Shown in pieces: positions 27,635 to 34,867 of a stretch of DNA of 35,390 nucleotides (positions are counted from its first letter, which is position 1; every line of letters starts with the position of its first letter). The DNA comes from Parcubacteria bacterium SG8_24 (GTDB lineage Bacteria > Patescibacteriota > Patescibacteriia > SG8-24): contig LJNP01000005.1 in the NCBI GenBank assembly GCA_001303185.1, positions 5,669 through 41,058 of the forward strand. Direction: 5' to 3'. The translations under genes and the position numbers were made by a program. The notes beneath the pieces are model-generated. The model saw nothing but the letters and a program-made list of their open reading frames with translations. It did no database searches and was not told the DNA's origin.

Positions 27635-28291
27635 TCAGCGTTGAATCGCTTCTTTCTGCCTTTGGATCTCGATGATACCGTCCCCGTCACGGCCGTCGCC
27701 GCCGTTGATGAATTCCCGGCGCATGGTGAAGAGGGTAGCGGTGCTGATCACCTTCATGACGCCTACGACCAGGAAGATTACGCGGAAACCGAACCTCTCG
27801 GCAAGTACCCCGCCGATCGCCGCGGCCGCGGCGAAACCGAGGCCGACGGCGTTGCTGTGCATCATCCATTCGGTGTTCTCCTTCTGACGATCGATGTTCT
27901 TGGTGAACACGGCGAGCCAGCAGGGCGTCAGCATGCCGTAAGCCACGCCGTTGATCGCCTCCAGCAGGTAGACGTGCCAGGCCTCGCGCACGAACAGGAA
28001 ATAGAGGAACGAGATCAGGGTGGTGATGGCGTACCCCACCAGGATGAAGCCGTAGTCGTCCCTGTCCCCCTTACGCTTGTCCGCGTAGAGCGAGACCGGT
28101 ATCTGTACCGCGGACTTGACCACCCAGAAGACGGTCACGGCGAAACCGGCCACGGCGACGCTGCCGCCGGTGACCTGCTCCGTGATGAACACCGCGATGA
28201 TCGGTGAGATGAGGCCGCCGCCGATGACAAAGATGAAATCGGCGTAGATCATCGTCAGGATGATGCGGTTGATCTTGGAGAACCTGAACAT
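27635..28291 (-). CDS. Half-size MFS-like transporter
   Basis: 218 aa, about six TMs, MFS-like loop SLYADKRKGDRDDYGFILVGY. Confidence 0.7.
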   Translation of the reverse strand: MFRFSKINRIILTMIYADFIFVIGGGLISPIIAVFITEQVTGGSVAVAGFAVTVFWVVKSAVQIPVSLYADKRKGDRDDYGFILVGYAITTLISFLYFLFVREAWHVYLLEAINGVAYGMLTPCWLAVFTKNIDRQKENTEWMMHSNAVGLGFAAAAAIGGVLAERFGFRVIFLVVGVMKVISTATLFTMRREFINGGDGRDGDGIIEIQRQKEAIQR

Positions 28292-28326
28292 GTCGAGTCA
28301 TTTCAGTCAGGACCCGCCTGCCGTGA

Positions 28327-28355
28327 ATTATAGTCGACAGACGCACCGGCGGCAA
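28327..28355 (-). promoter_or_regulatory. Promoter TTGCCG-N17-TATAAT for the MFS-yidC unit
   Basis: Minus strand; spacer 28333-28349. Confidence 0.5.
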
Positions 28356-28373
28356 TAAACAATCGGGGGGCGT

Positions 28374-28396
28374 AAAAAAGAGACGCTCGTGCGCCC
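28374..28396 (-). terminator. Intrinsic terminator after the GIY-YIG-like gene
   Basis: Minus strand ggggcgc-acga-gcgtctc-tttttt (7 bp with two G-U pairs). Confidence 0.55.
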
Positions 28397-28399
28397 CTT

Positions 28400-28687
28400 T
28401 CAGGCAGTGGCCGGGCCCTCCAGGGCCGACAGGTTGGCGACGACCAACAACCGCTCTTTTTCCGCCCGCTTCAGTCTCCTGATCGAGGCGGCGCGACGCT
28501 GGGCGTCACGACGGTTCATATACTCTTCACTGTACGTCAAGAAAACCGGTTGCCGGGTCCTGGTATAGGCGGTCCCGCCCCCGTTGTTGTGGTCATGGAT
28601 GGCTCCCTCCACGTCATCGGTCACGTCGGTGTAAAGTGAGCCGTCCGCGCATCTCAGCATATAGACGAACCAGTGGTCGCGGCACAT
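28400..28687 (-). CDS. GIY-YIG domain (UPF0213/YhbQ-like) protein with substituted catalytic motif positions
   Basis: WFVYMLRCADGSLYTDVTDDVEGAIHDHNNGGGTAYTRTRQPVFLTYSEEYMNRRDAQRRAASIRRLKRAEKERLL. Confidence 0.85.
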   Translation of the reverse strand: MCRDHWFVYMLRCADGSLYTDVTDDVEGAIHDHNNGGGTAYTRTRQPVFLTYSEEYMNRRDAQRRAASIRRLKRAEKERLLVVANLSALEGPATA

Positions 28688-28699
28688 AAAAAAATGACC

Positions 28700-28716
28700 G
28701 GGAGGGTTTTCCTCCC
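28700..28716 (-). terminator. Terminator-like hairpin directly upstream of the GIY-YIG start codon
   Basis: Minus strand gggagg-aaaac-cctcccggtcattttttt-ATG. Confidence 0.55.
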
Positions 28717-28731
28717 TCGTCAATCCAGAGA

Positions 28732-28760
28732 ATTATAGGGAGGGCGACCGGAACTGTAAA
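28732..28760 (-). promoter_or_regulatory. Near-consensus promoter TTTACA-N17-TATAAT
   Basis: Minus strand; spacer 28738-28754. Confidence 0.75.
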
Positions 28761-28794
28761 GTGGGGGTAAGCCCGGAAGTGAAGCGGCCTGACA

Positions 28795-28817
28795 AAAAAG
28801 CCCGCCAAGCGGCGGGC
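28795..28817 (-). terminator. Intrinsic terminator after the lipoprotein gene
   Basis: Minus strand gcccgcc-gctt-ggcgggc-tttttt. Confidence 0.85.
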
Positions 28818-28825
28818 CCAGGGGC

Positions 28826-29392
28826 TTAACGGTCGGCCGAAACACCTAAGGGACGTAGGCTGGCGGCGATCGAATCGATATCGGCGGACATCCGGCGGTC
28901 GTGGAGAGAGGGCCACATACCCATCAGCACCACCACGTGGCCGTCAGGCAGGGCCTCGTGACGGACAGCCACGATGCGGACCGCGATGCTCCGACCGGCC
29001 TGGATCGTCCGATAAGCGAGGGACGAGAGATGCAACGGACCGCGATCTTCCGTGACGACATCCGCTACCGCGGTCATGCCGTCAGCGAGCGACTTGGCCC
29101 TGATCTCGGTCATGACCTCCGATACCGGAACGGTCATCGTCCGGTTCAGGCCGACCAGCACCAAGGCCTTGGTCTCACCGTTCGACAGCACGGCGGCCAG
29201 AGCGGCCCGGCCCGGACTCGGCCCGTTGACCTCGCCCGACCAGGACGGTCCGGGCAGATCCAACGAGAAACCGTAGGGCGACATCACGAGCCTCTCGGGC
29301 GCCGCGGGGGCGGCCGGGGCGACGGTCCGCGTTGCGGCACAGCCGATGAGCGCCGCGCAGGCCACCAGGATCGGGAACATCTTCATCATCAC
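28826..29392 (-). CDS. Predicted lipoprotein of unknown function
   Basis: Signal peptide with lipobox LIGC near the N-terminus; SD aggagg upstream. Confidence 0.75.
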   Translation of the reverse strand: MMMKMFPILVACAALIGCAATRTVAPAAPAAPERLVMSPYGFSLDLPGPSWSGEVNGPSPGRAALAAVLSNGETKALVLVGLNRTMTVPVSEVMTEIRAKSLADGMTAVADVVTEDRGPLHLSSLAYRTIQAGRSIAVRIVAVRHEALPDGHVVVLMGMWPSLHDRRMSADIDSIAASLRPLGVSADR

Positions 29393-29476
29393 TGCCTCCT
29401 ATTCTACTTCTACTGCCGGTTATCGGTCCGAGGACCAGTGGCGATCCGGGTTCCGGATCGTTTGAAGGAACCCTAC

Positions 29477-29505
29477 AGTGAACCACGTCAGGGACGACGG
29501 GTCAA
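29477..29505 (-). promoter_or_regulatory. Promoter TTGACC-N17-TTCACT for the lipoprotein gene
   Basis: Spacer 29483-29499; followed 5 nt later by GTTCCTTCAAAC. Confidence 0.4.
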
Positions 29506-29524
29506 ACCCGGACCGGTCCGACCG

Positions 29525-29553
29525 TTGACACCCGACCGGATACTTGATAAAAA
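29525..29553 (+). promoter_or_regulatory. Promoter TTGACA-N17-TAAAAA driving the candidate ncRNA
   Basis: Perfect -35 with optimal spacing; -10 matches 4/6. Confidence 0.55.
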
Positions 29554-29556
29554 GGT

Positions 29557-29698
29557 CAAGGAACCCGCGGGCAAGGAGGGAGCATCCGGAGGCGGTGTCC
29601 ACAGCTCGCTCTTTTCCCGCGCGGTTCCGCCAGAACCTCTGAATGATGGGCGCCGCCTCCGCCAACTTTCCCCGTCCACGCTCGTGGACGGTTTTTTT
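29557..29698 (+). ncRNA. Candidate structured ncRNA (long hairpin plus 9-bp pseudoknot plus terminator)
   Basis: 29560-29571 pairs with 29616-29628; 29573-29583 pairs with 29604-29614; loop 29587-29595 (cggaggcgg) perfectly complementary to 29653-29661 (ccgcctccg); terminator at the end. Confidence 0.5.
29672..29698 (+). terminator. Strong intrinsic terminator
   Basis: ccgtccac-gctc-gtggacgg-ttttttt. Confidence 0.88.
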
Positions 29699-29778
29699 AT
29701 CACCGGGCTCCGCTTGATCCGGTCGGCCCAAAAAGACCGCTGGGCGGCGGCCATGGATGATCGGAACAGGTGCGCGGA

Positions 29779-30327
29779 CTATCTCATCTCGATGAACAGG
29801 TCGTCGCAATCATAATCGTTCACGCCCTGCCCGTTGGGACCGAAAGACTGGATGACCGGAGTCACGCCGCGGGTCGGCTCGGTGGCGCAGTTCGCATAGG
29901 GCTCGTAGTCGGGATCGAAATAATAAGGGTTGCCCCAGGGGTCGTCGCGGAAGCTGACATAAGGACCCTTCCACCGCGCTATGTCCTCGGCAGTCCAGAT
30001 GCAGCCGGTACCCTGATCGCCGACCGAAGGCGCCGCCAGCAATCCGGCCTGGGCGTTCGACAGGTCGATTTCGGGATTGGCCGTGCTGGCCGGTGGGCAG
30101 CCGTTCGGCCATTTGTGGGTATCTGCCTCCAACAGATGAATAGCGCTCTTTATGGCACTCAGGTCGCCCCAAGCTTTAGCCAGACGGGCCTTGATCCGGG
30201 CCCGGTTGGTGCTGACAATAGCGATCGTCGCCAAGATACCGATGATGGCAATCACCACCAGTATCTCGATGAGCGTAAAACCCGGACATCGGTCACGGGT
30301 CCGCGGTTTGTCGCCTAAACTGTTCAT
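29779..30327 (-). CDS. Prepilin-type pseudopilin (GspG-like)
   Basis: CPGFTLIEILVVIAIIGILATIAI class III signal; DPWGNPYYFDPDY major-pseudopilin motif. Confidence 0.93.
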   Translation of the reverse strand: MNSLGDKPRTRDRCPGFTLIEILVVIAIIGILATIAIVSTNRARIKARLAKAWGDLSAIKSAIHLLEADTHKWPNGCPPASTANPEIDLSNAQAGLLAAPSVGDQGTGCIWTAEDIARWKGPYVSFRDDPWGNPYYFDPDYEPYANCATEPTRGVTPVIQSFGPNGQGVNDYDCDDLFIEMR

Positions 30328-30349
30328 CTCCCTGATATCTCTTTCATTT

Positions 30350-30358
30350 ATTATACCA
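30350..30358 (-). promoter_or_regulatory. Extended -10 promoter element TGGTATAAT
   Basis: Minus strand ttctggtataataaat upstream of the pseudopilin gene. Confidence 0.5.
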
Positions 30359-30410
30359 GAATCGGGGGGGGTGACACTATCGGTCGACCTGTCGGGATTG
30401 ACGTCCTGAC

Positions 30411-30461
30411 CTCCCTGATATAAGCAAGAAGGGATCTGTCGTCGTTCCTTATATCAGAGAG
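30411..30461. repeat. Inverted repeat upstream of the C39-like gene
   Basis: ctccctgatataag ... cttatatcagagag, 14-bp arms with one mismatch, 23-nt spacer. Confidence 0.85.
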
Positions 30462-30470
30462 GAGTCGGAC

Positions 30471-31139
30471 ATGGCGATGATTAGACTCGCTGTCCCTCTA
30501 TACCGGCAGCCGACCGATTCCCGGATCTGCGGTTCGGTGGCGGCCAAGATGATTGCCGCCCACTACGGGCGACATCTCTCGATCGGCCGCATCGTCCGCG
30601 AGACGAGAGGGAAGAACGGCCTGGCGCCGCTGGCTCTCGGTCGCTGGTTCCTCCGAAACGGTTTCAGGGTGACCATCATCACCTGGTGGGATATCTTCCC
30701 GGCGCGTTTCATCGACCTGGAGCCGGCGGAAGCGGAACGTGAACTCCGCCGCTGGGTCCGCCGGCCGGTATCGCCGGACGGCTATTATCCCTGGAATCGG
30801 GGTATCTACCGCCGGATGCTGCCGCATTATCTGGATGAGGGCGGCCGGTTCCTGCCCCGCCCCGTGACCTGGCGCGACCTGCGGCGCGCCTTGAGGCAGG
30901 ATATCCCGCCCATACTTTCAGTCGACGCCGCTCCACTGTCCCGCAACCGCTGCCGTACCGACCCCCACTTCCTGGTGGTCGTCGGAGCAGGCCGCGAGAC
31001 CGTTGAGGTCAATGATCCCAGCTACGAATGGTGCGGCGGCCGGCGGACCTACCCGCGTGACGAACTGATGCACGCCTGTCACCGCAGCGGCTCCCTGGCC
31101 CTCCTGGTGTCTCCGCCGCCTCACGATGACCGCCCCTAA
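30471..31139 (+). CDS. Peptidase C39-like protein
   Basis: PLYRQPTDSRICGSVAAKMIAAHYG (Cys), DPHFLVVVGA (His), VNDPSYEW (Asp). Confidence 0.85.
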   Translation: MAMIRLAVPLYRQPTDSRICGSVAAKMIAAHYGRHLSIGRIVRETRGKNGLAPLALGRWFLRNGFRVTIITWWDIFPARFIDLEPAEAERELRRWVRRPVSPDGYYPWNRGIYRRMLPHYLDEGGRFLPRPVTWRDLRRALRQDIPPILSVDAAPLSRNRCRTDPHFLVVVGAGRETVEVNDPSYEWCGGRRTYPRDELMHACHRSGSLALLVSPPPHDDRP

Positions 31140-31159
31140 TCGGGCGGTCTTTCTTTATT
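31128..31159 (+). terminator. Intrinsic terminator with the stop codon in its loop
   Basis: gaccgccc-ctaatc-gggcggtc-tttcttt. Confidence 0.75.
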
Positions 31160-31161
31160 TG

Positions 31162-31188
31162 AAAAAAAACAGCAGCTTACGCTGCTGT
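31162..31188 (-). terminator. Intrinsic terminator (minus)
   Basis: Minus strand acagcagc-gtaa-gctgctgt-tttttt. Confidence 0.85.
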
Positions 31189-31196
31189 CTGGGAGA

Positions 31197-32093
31197 TCAG
31201 TCCTGGTTGTCGGGACCCTTGACCCGTCGCAGGCCGTAAACCTTCACCTCTCTGGTCCGGAAGTATCCGATAAGCTCGTCAGCCTCATCATTCTCGAAGA
31301 TCGTCCTGAAGACCTGGACGTGATGCTCGTACTCACCGTGGAAACGGCCGGAAGCGATCTGGTCATCCCCGTCGAACCAATGGAAGGACTGGGGCTTGAT
31401 GCCGGCGTACATCCGGCTCTTTTTCACCCGTTCATCAGACACTGTCGTCTCATACAGGTGACAGCGGCCCAGGATGCTCTTGGCCTCTTCGAGCGTCACC
31501 TGTTGCGCCATCCTCCGGTCGTGCCGCCAGTCGTTCTTGAGCGCTTCGAGAAGCAGCTCTGCGGTGGCGCTGTCGAGCTGTTTCCGGATCGCCCGATAGA
31601 GGGCCCAACCGTGCCGGGACACGCCGCGCCGCCGTTCCATGAGTCCGTAGTAACGGTTGGCTAGCCAGAGGAAAGGTGCGAGAGGCAGCATGAAGGGCAG
31701 CGAGAAGACGGCGACGCCGATGAGTCCGGAACCCTTGTGCTCGCGGCCCAGGAGCCAATTGGAGGTGTAGGTGTAGTCGATCCGACGCCTCTCCAGATCG
31801 ATGGCCACCGAACAGTCTGACCGATGCTTCTTGCCTCCGCGCCGGTACCAATGGTTCAGGTGGACATGCTTGAGCGGCGGCGGCTGGTGCGCAGCGCGTG
31901 CGGAGCGCCCAGGTGCCCGAGCGGAGCGAGGGACGGTTCCCGTCACCCGCTCCATCTCGGCCTGCTCGCGGGCCCGACGCTTGTCCCAATCGTGATCCAC
32001 CTTGAGCCTGAGCCGGCGCGGCGGATCGACCCACAGATGGATGCCGCCCCAGATTAGACGCGGGATGAACAGAATCTTCTGCCAAAATGACAT
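31197..32093 (-). CDS. Hypothetical protein with internal membrane segment
   Basis: 298 aa; hydrophobic LIGVAVFSLPFMLPLAPFLWLANRYYG; own promoter and terminator. Confidence 0.65.
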   Translation of the reverse strand: MSFWQKILFIPRLIWGGIHLWVDPPRRLRLKVDHDWDKRRAREQAEMERVTGTVPRSARAPGRSARAAHQPPPLKHVHLNHWYRRGGKKHRSDCSVAIDLERRRIDYTYTSNWLLGREHKGSGLIGVAVFSLPFMLPLAPFLWLANRYYGLMERRRGVSRHGWALYRAIRKQLDSATAELLLEALKNDWRHDRRMAQQVTLEEAKSILGRCHLYETTVSDERVKKSRMYAGIKPQSFHWFDGDDQIASGRFHGEYEHHVQVFRTIFENDEADELIGYFRTREVKVYGLRRVKGPDNQD

Positions 32094-32119
32094 GATCTTC
32101 TCCTGTGAAAGAACGTCCG

Positions 32120-32148
32120 ACCTTACCTGCAGCGAGTCTTTCTGTCAA
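32120..32148 (-). promoter_or_regulatory. Promoter TTGACA-N17-TAAGGT
   Basis: Spacer 32126-32142; followed by GTTCTTTCACAG. Confidence 0.5.
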
Positions 32149-32215
32149 CCCGCCGCCCCATACCGTAATTCCTGAATCATTAAAAAATCCCGCTCTGTTG
32201 AGCGGAATTTTGAGC

Positions 32216-33487
32216 TTAAGCGGCGACCGTGGCACACGACCGACCGACCTTAGCCAGCCAGGCGGCATGAGTCCGAGGGTAGGCCCGTATCACGTCGCGG
32301 ACCGCGGCGGCCAGACGTCCGGCGTCGTGATCCACATTGTAGTCCTGCAGCGCCTCGTCGAGTCGTTCGGAACTCCCCCGCCCCCCGTTGGCCCGGAGGT
32401 CCTCCTCGTGATCCCGGTTGCGGGTCACGGCGATGGGCGGCGGGAAATCGGTGCTCCGGCCGATCTGCAGATTGATCAGGTCGGCCACACCCTCGGCGAT
32501 CAACGTCTCGACGATCCCGGCCACGGTGAAGGACCAGGGCGTCTCGTAGAGCGGTTCCTCACCCTCGACGGCGGCGATCTCGCTGAGCTGCAGCAGGAAA
32601 TGCAGGAACCCCCCTTCCTGGATGAAGGCCGGTTCCAACTTCATGGTCAGGTCGAAATCCCTGTTCCCCGTCGCCGCACGGACCCGTTCGGCCAGCCGAG
32701 CCAGATACCTCCCGGTGTTCAGGCTGTCCTCGAAGGCCTCGGCTTCGGTGATGAACGCCGGGCGGACCAATGCATAGACCAGGACGTCTGCCCCGACTCC
32801 GGCCAGGGCCTCGACACAGACCTCGAAGTCCTTCAGGTCGTAACCCTTGTGTATGGCCAGCTCCCGGATCACGTCATCGGCGCTCTCCAGTCCGATGGCT
32901 ACGGTCAGCGTCTGGTCCGGTCTCAGGATACCCCGGAGCCGCCTCACCTGATCGATCTCCGCGTATTCGATACGCGACTCGATCAGGATGTTCCGGAAGG
33001 GCATGGCAGCCAGCCGCCGGAAGATCATGAGCTGCGCCTCGCGGGGCGTCTCGTTATGGTTCAGGAACGAACCGCTGCCGTTGAAATCGATCTGGTCGAC
33101 GTCGGCATTGCCGGGGTCGCCCCAACGGGGACCCTGCTTCCCGACGACAACGTCCAGCCGGTTCGCGGCCAAGGCGTTGTCGAACTGCGCCAGGATGTTC
33201 TCCGGCGTGACGGCGGTGCAGGCGGCCTCGTGGTAGAGGAAGCAGTTGAAACAGCCGCTGTATTCGCACTCGTTCAGTACCTTGAGGCCGATCTGGAAAC
33301 GCCGCCCCCCACGGGTGGTGGCGATACCGTGCCAGTTGGCCCGGTTCAGATCCTCAGGCGGCCGGCCCCGGGCCAGCATCTCCTGATGACGCTGATGACG
33401 TTCGTGCTGCGACCGTTTGCGCCACTCGGCATAGAAATACTGGTTCTCGGTAAGCTCACGAGCCAACTCTGCCTTATCCCTGATCAT
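32216..33487 (-). CDS. Elp3-like radical SAM-family protein
   Basis: LNECEYSGCFNCFLYHEA (Cx4Cx2C), IDFNGSGSFLNHNETP, ILIESRIEY, VAIGLESADDVIRELAIHKGY. SD aaggag before ATG 33487 (track start 33502). Confidence 0.75.
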   Translation of the reverse strand: MIRDKAELARELTENQYFYAEWRKRSQHERHQRHQEMLARGRPPEDLNRANWHGIATTRGGRRFQIGLKVLNECEYSGCFNCFLYHEAACTAVTPENILAQFDNALAANRLDVVVGKQGPRWGDPGNADVDQIDFNGSGSFLNHNETPREAQLMIFRRLAAMPFRNILIESRIEYAEIDQVRRLRGILRPDQTLTVAIGLESADDVIRELAIHKGYDLKDFEVCVEALAGVGADVLVYALVRPAFITEAEAFEDSLNTGRYLARLAERVRAATGNRDFDLTMKLEPAFIQEGGFLHFLLQLSEIAAVEGEEPLYETPWSFTVAGIVETLIAEGVADLINLQIGRSTDFPPPIAVTRNRDHEEDLRANGGRGSSERLDEALQDYNVDHDAGRLAAAVRDVIRAYPRTHAAWLAKVGRSCATVAA

Positions 33488-33542
33488 GACGATCTCCTTC
33501 ATCGGATCTGGACTGTGCTCGTTGGAAAGAACTCAACCGGCC

Positions 33543-33571
33543 ACCCTACTCCGGATGAGCCGTCCCGTCAA
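33543..33571 (-). promoter_or_regulatory. Promoter TTGACG-N17-TAGGGT
   Basis: Spacer 33549-33565; followed by GTTCTTTCCAAC. Confidence 0.5.
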
Positions 33572-33590
33572 GAGGCGGCAAGTCGGCGAC

Positions 33591-33618
33591 AAAAAATCCG
33601 CCCGATAAATCGGGCGGA
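33591..33618 (-). terminator. Intrinsic terminator of the multi-TM gene
   Basis: Minus strand tccgcccgat-tt-atcgggcgga-tttttt. Confidence 0.85.
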
Positions 33619-33626
33619 AAGACCGC

Positions 33627-34821
33627 TCAGAAGAGCAGATAAGGCTGTAGTGCCGCCGGATAGGTCTTGACCAGCATGCAGACCCCGAAGATGATGCCGG
33701 AGACGACCAGCCCCAGCGTGGCGTAGCCGACCCGCTCGCGGACCGGCACCTCGCAGACCTTCTCGATGAGGTAAGACCGAGCCCACGACCAGGGCGGCCA
33801 CGCCGGCCGTGATGGTGACCACCTGGAAGAGGGCGTAATGGGTCCGGCTGTCGTACCAGCGCGAGGAGGCGATGAGCAGACCGAGATAACCGATGAAGCT
33901 GCCCATGAAGAGCGCTCCAGTCCGGAAGACGGTCAGGGGCGCCAATTCTTTCTGGAAGATCGTCAGGAGGACGAACGCAGTAACCATCAGGAAGCCGACT
34001 GCCGTGGCCCGACCCAGCGCCGCCTCATCCTTGAAGCCGATGACGTACCCGCAAGGGATGACCGCGGCCGAGAAGCCAAGCGTGCACATGATCAGAATGA
34101 CGGCCAAGAAGCCGATCATCGAACTGCCGTGCAGCAGCGCCGCAGCGGCGGCGACCGCGGAGGCGACCAGAAAGAGCAGGGTCTCCTTCTTCTCCAGCTT
34201 GTGGGCGAAGTAGGCGACGGCCAGGGCCCCAGTGGTCATCAGGGTGCCGGTCAGACCGACGTATTCGGCCACACCGGGCTTGAGCCAGAGACCGCCGGCG
34301 ATCAGACCGAGGCCGCCAAGTCCCAACAGCACCTCATACACCTCCTTGGGAATGGAGGCGATGACGGTGACGATGAAGTGCCAGAACAGGTAGCAGAAGC
34401 AGATGATGCCCAAGGCGATACCCAGGACCCAGAGGATGTTGGTGAAGGTGATCAGGCCGGCAAAGCGCTGCAACGCCGTCAGGCCGGCCGGCTCGGCCGT
34501 GTCTTCCGGCTGGACCGCCAGGGCCAGCAGGCGCTCGTAGGACACCTCTTCTCCGGCGACATCCGAAGCCTGGGCCAGGTATCTCTTCAGGGCCTCGTCG
34601 GCCTGCATCCGGCTGATGATGCCCAGGGCCGCCAGATCCTCGACCGTAGCCACCCGATGCCGCAGCTTGGTGAGCTCACTGAGGGTTGCGGTATCGAGAT
34701 TATCGCCCTCATCCTGGACCTGCTTGCCCGGGACCTCCGGTCCCGGAAAGGTATCTTCAGCCTTGACCTGTCCGGCGGACAGGACCGCCCCCAACATAAA
34801 AATGATTCCGGCCAGTCTCAT
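33627..34821 (-). pseudogene. Multi-TM protein with signal peptide, frameshifted near 33773 (real indel or assembly error)
   Basis: ATG 34821 with SD aaggagg. A 1-nt correction restores ...VVGSVYLIEKVCEVPVRERVGYATLGLVVSGIIFGVCMLVKTYPAALQPYLLF* ending just before the terminator. Confidence 0.8.
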
Positions 34822-34867
34822 GATCCGTCCTCCTTGCGATATCCGCGACGTTTCAAAGAACGGTCCG

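Noticed and set aside
29557-29698. Interpretation as SRP/4.5S RNA because of the aaggagggagca stretch
   Set aside because: Lacks the conserved GGUCAGG...GGAAGGNAGCAGCC loop arrangement; stem lengths do not fit.
28901-29815. 304-aa + ORF covering the candidate ncRNA
   Set aside because: Mostly antisense to the lipoprotein; the part over the ncRNA region has no protein-like composition and contains a terminator.
32105-33670. 521-aa + ORF
   Set aside because: Antisense shadow of the radical SAM gene; runs through promoters and the terminator.
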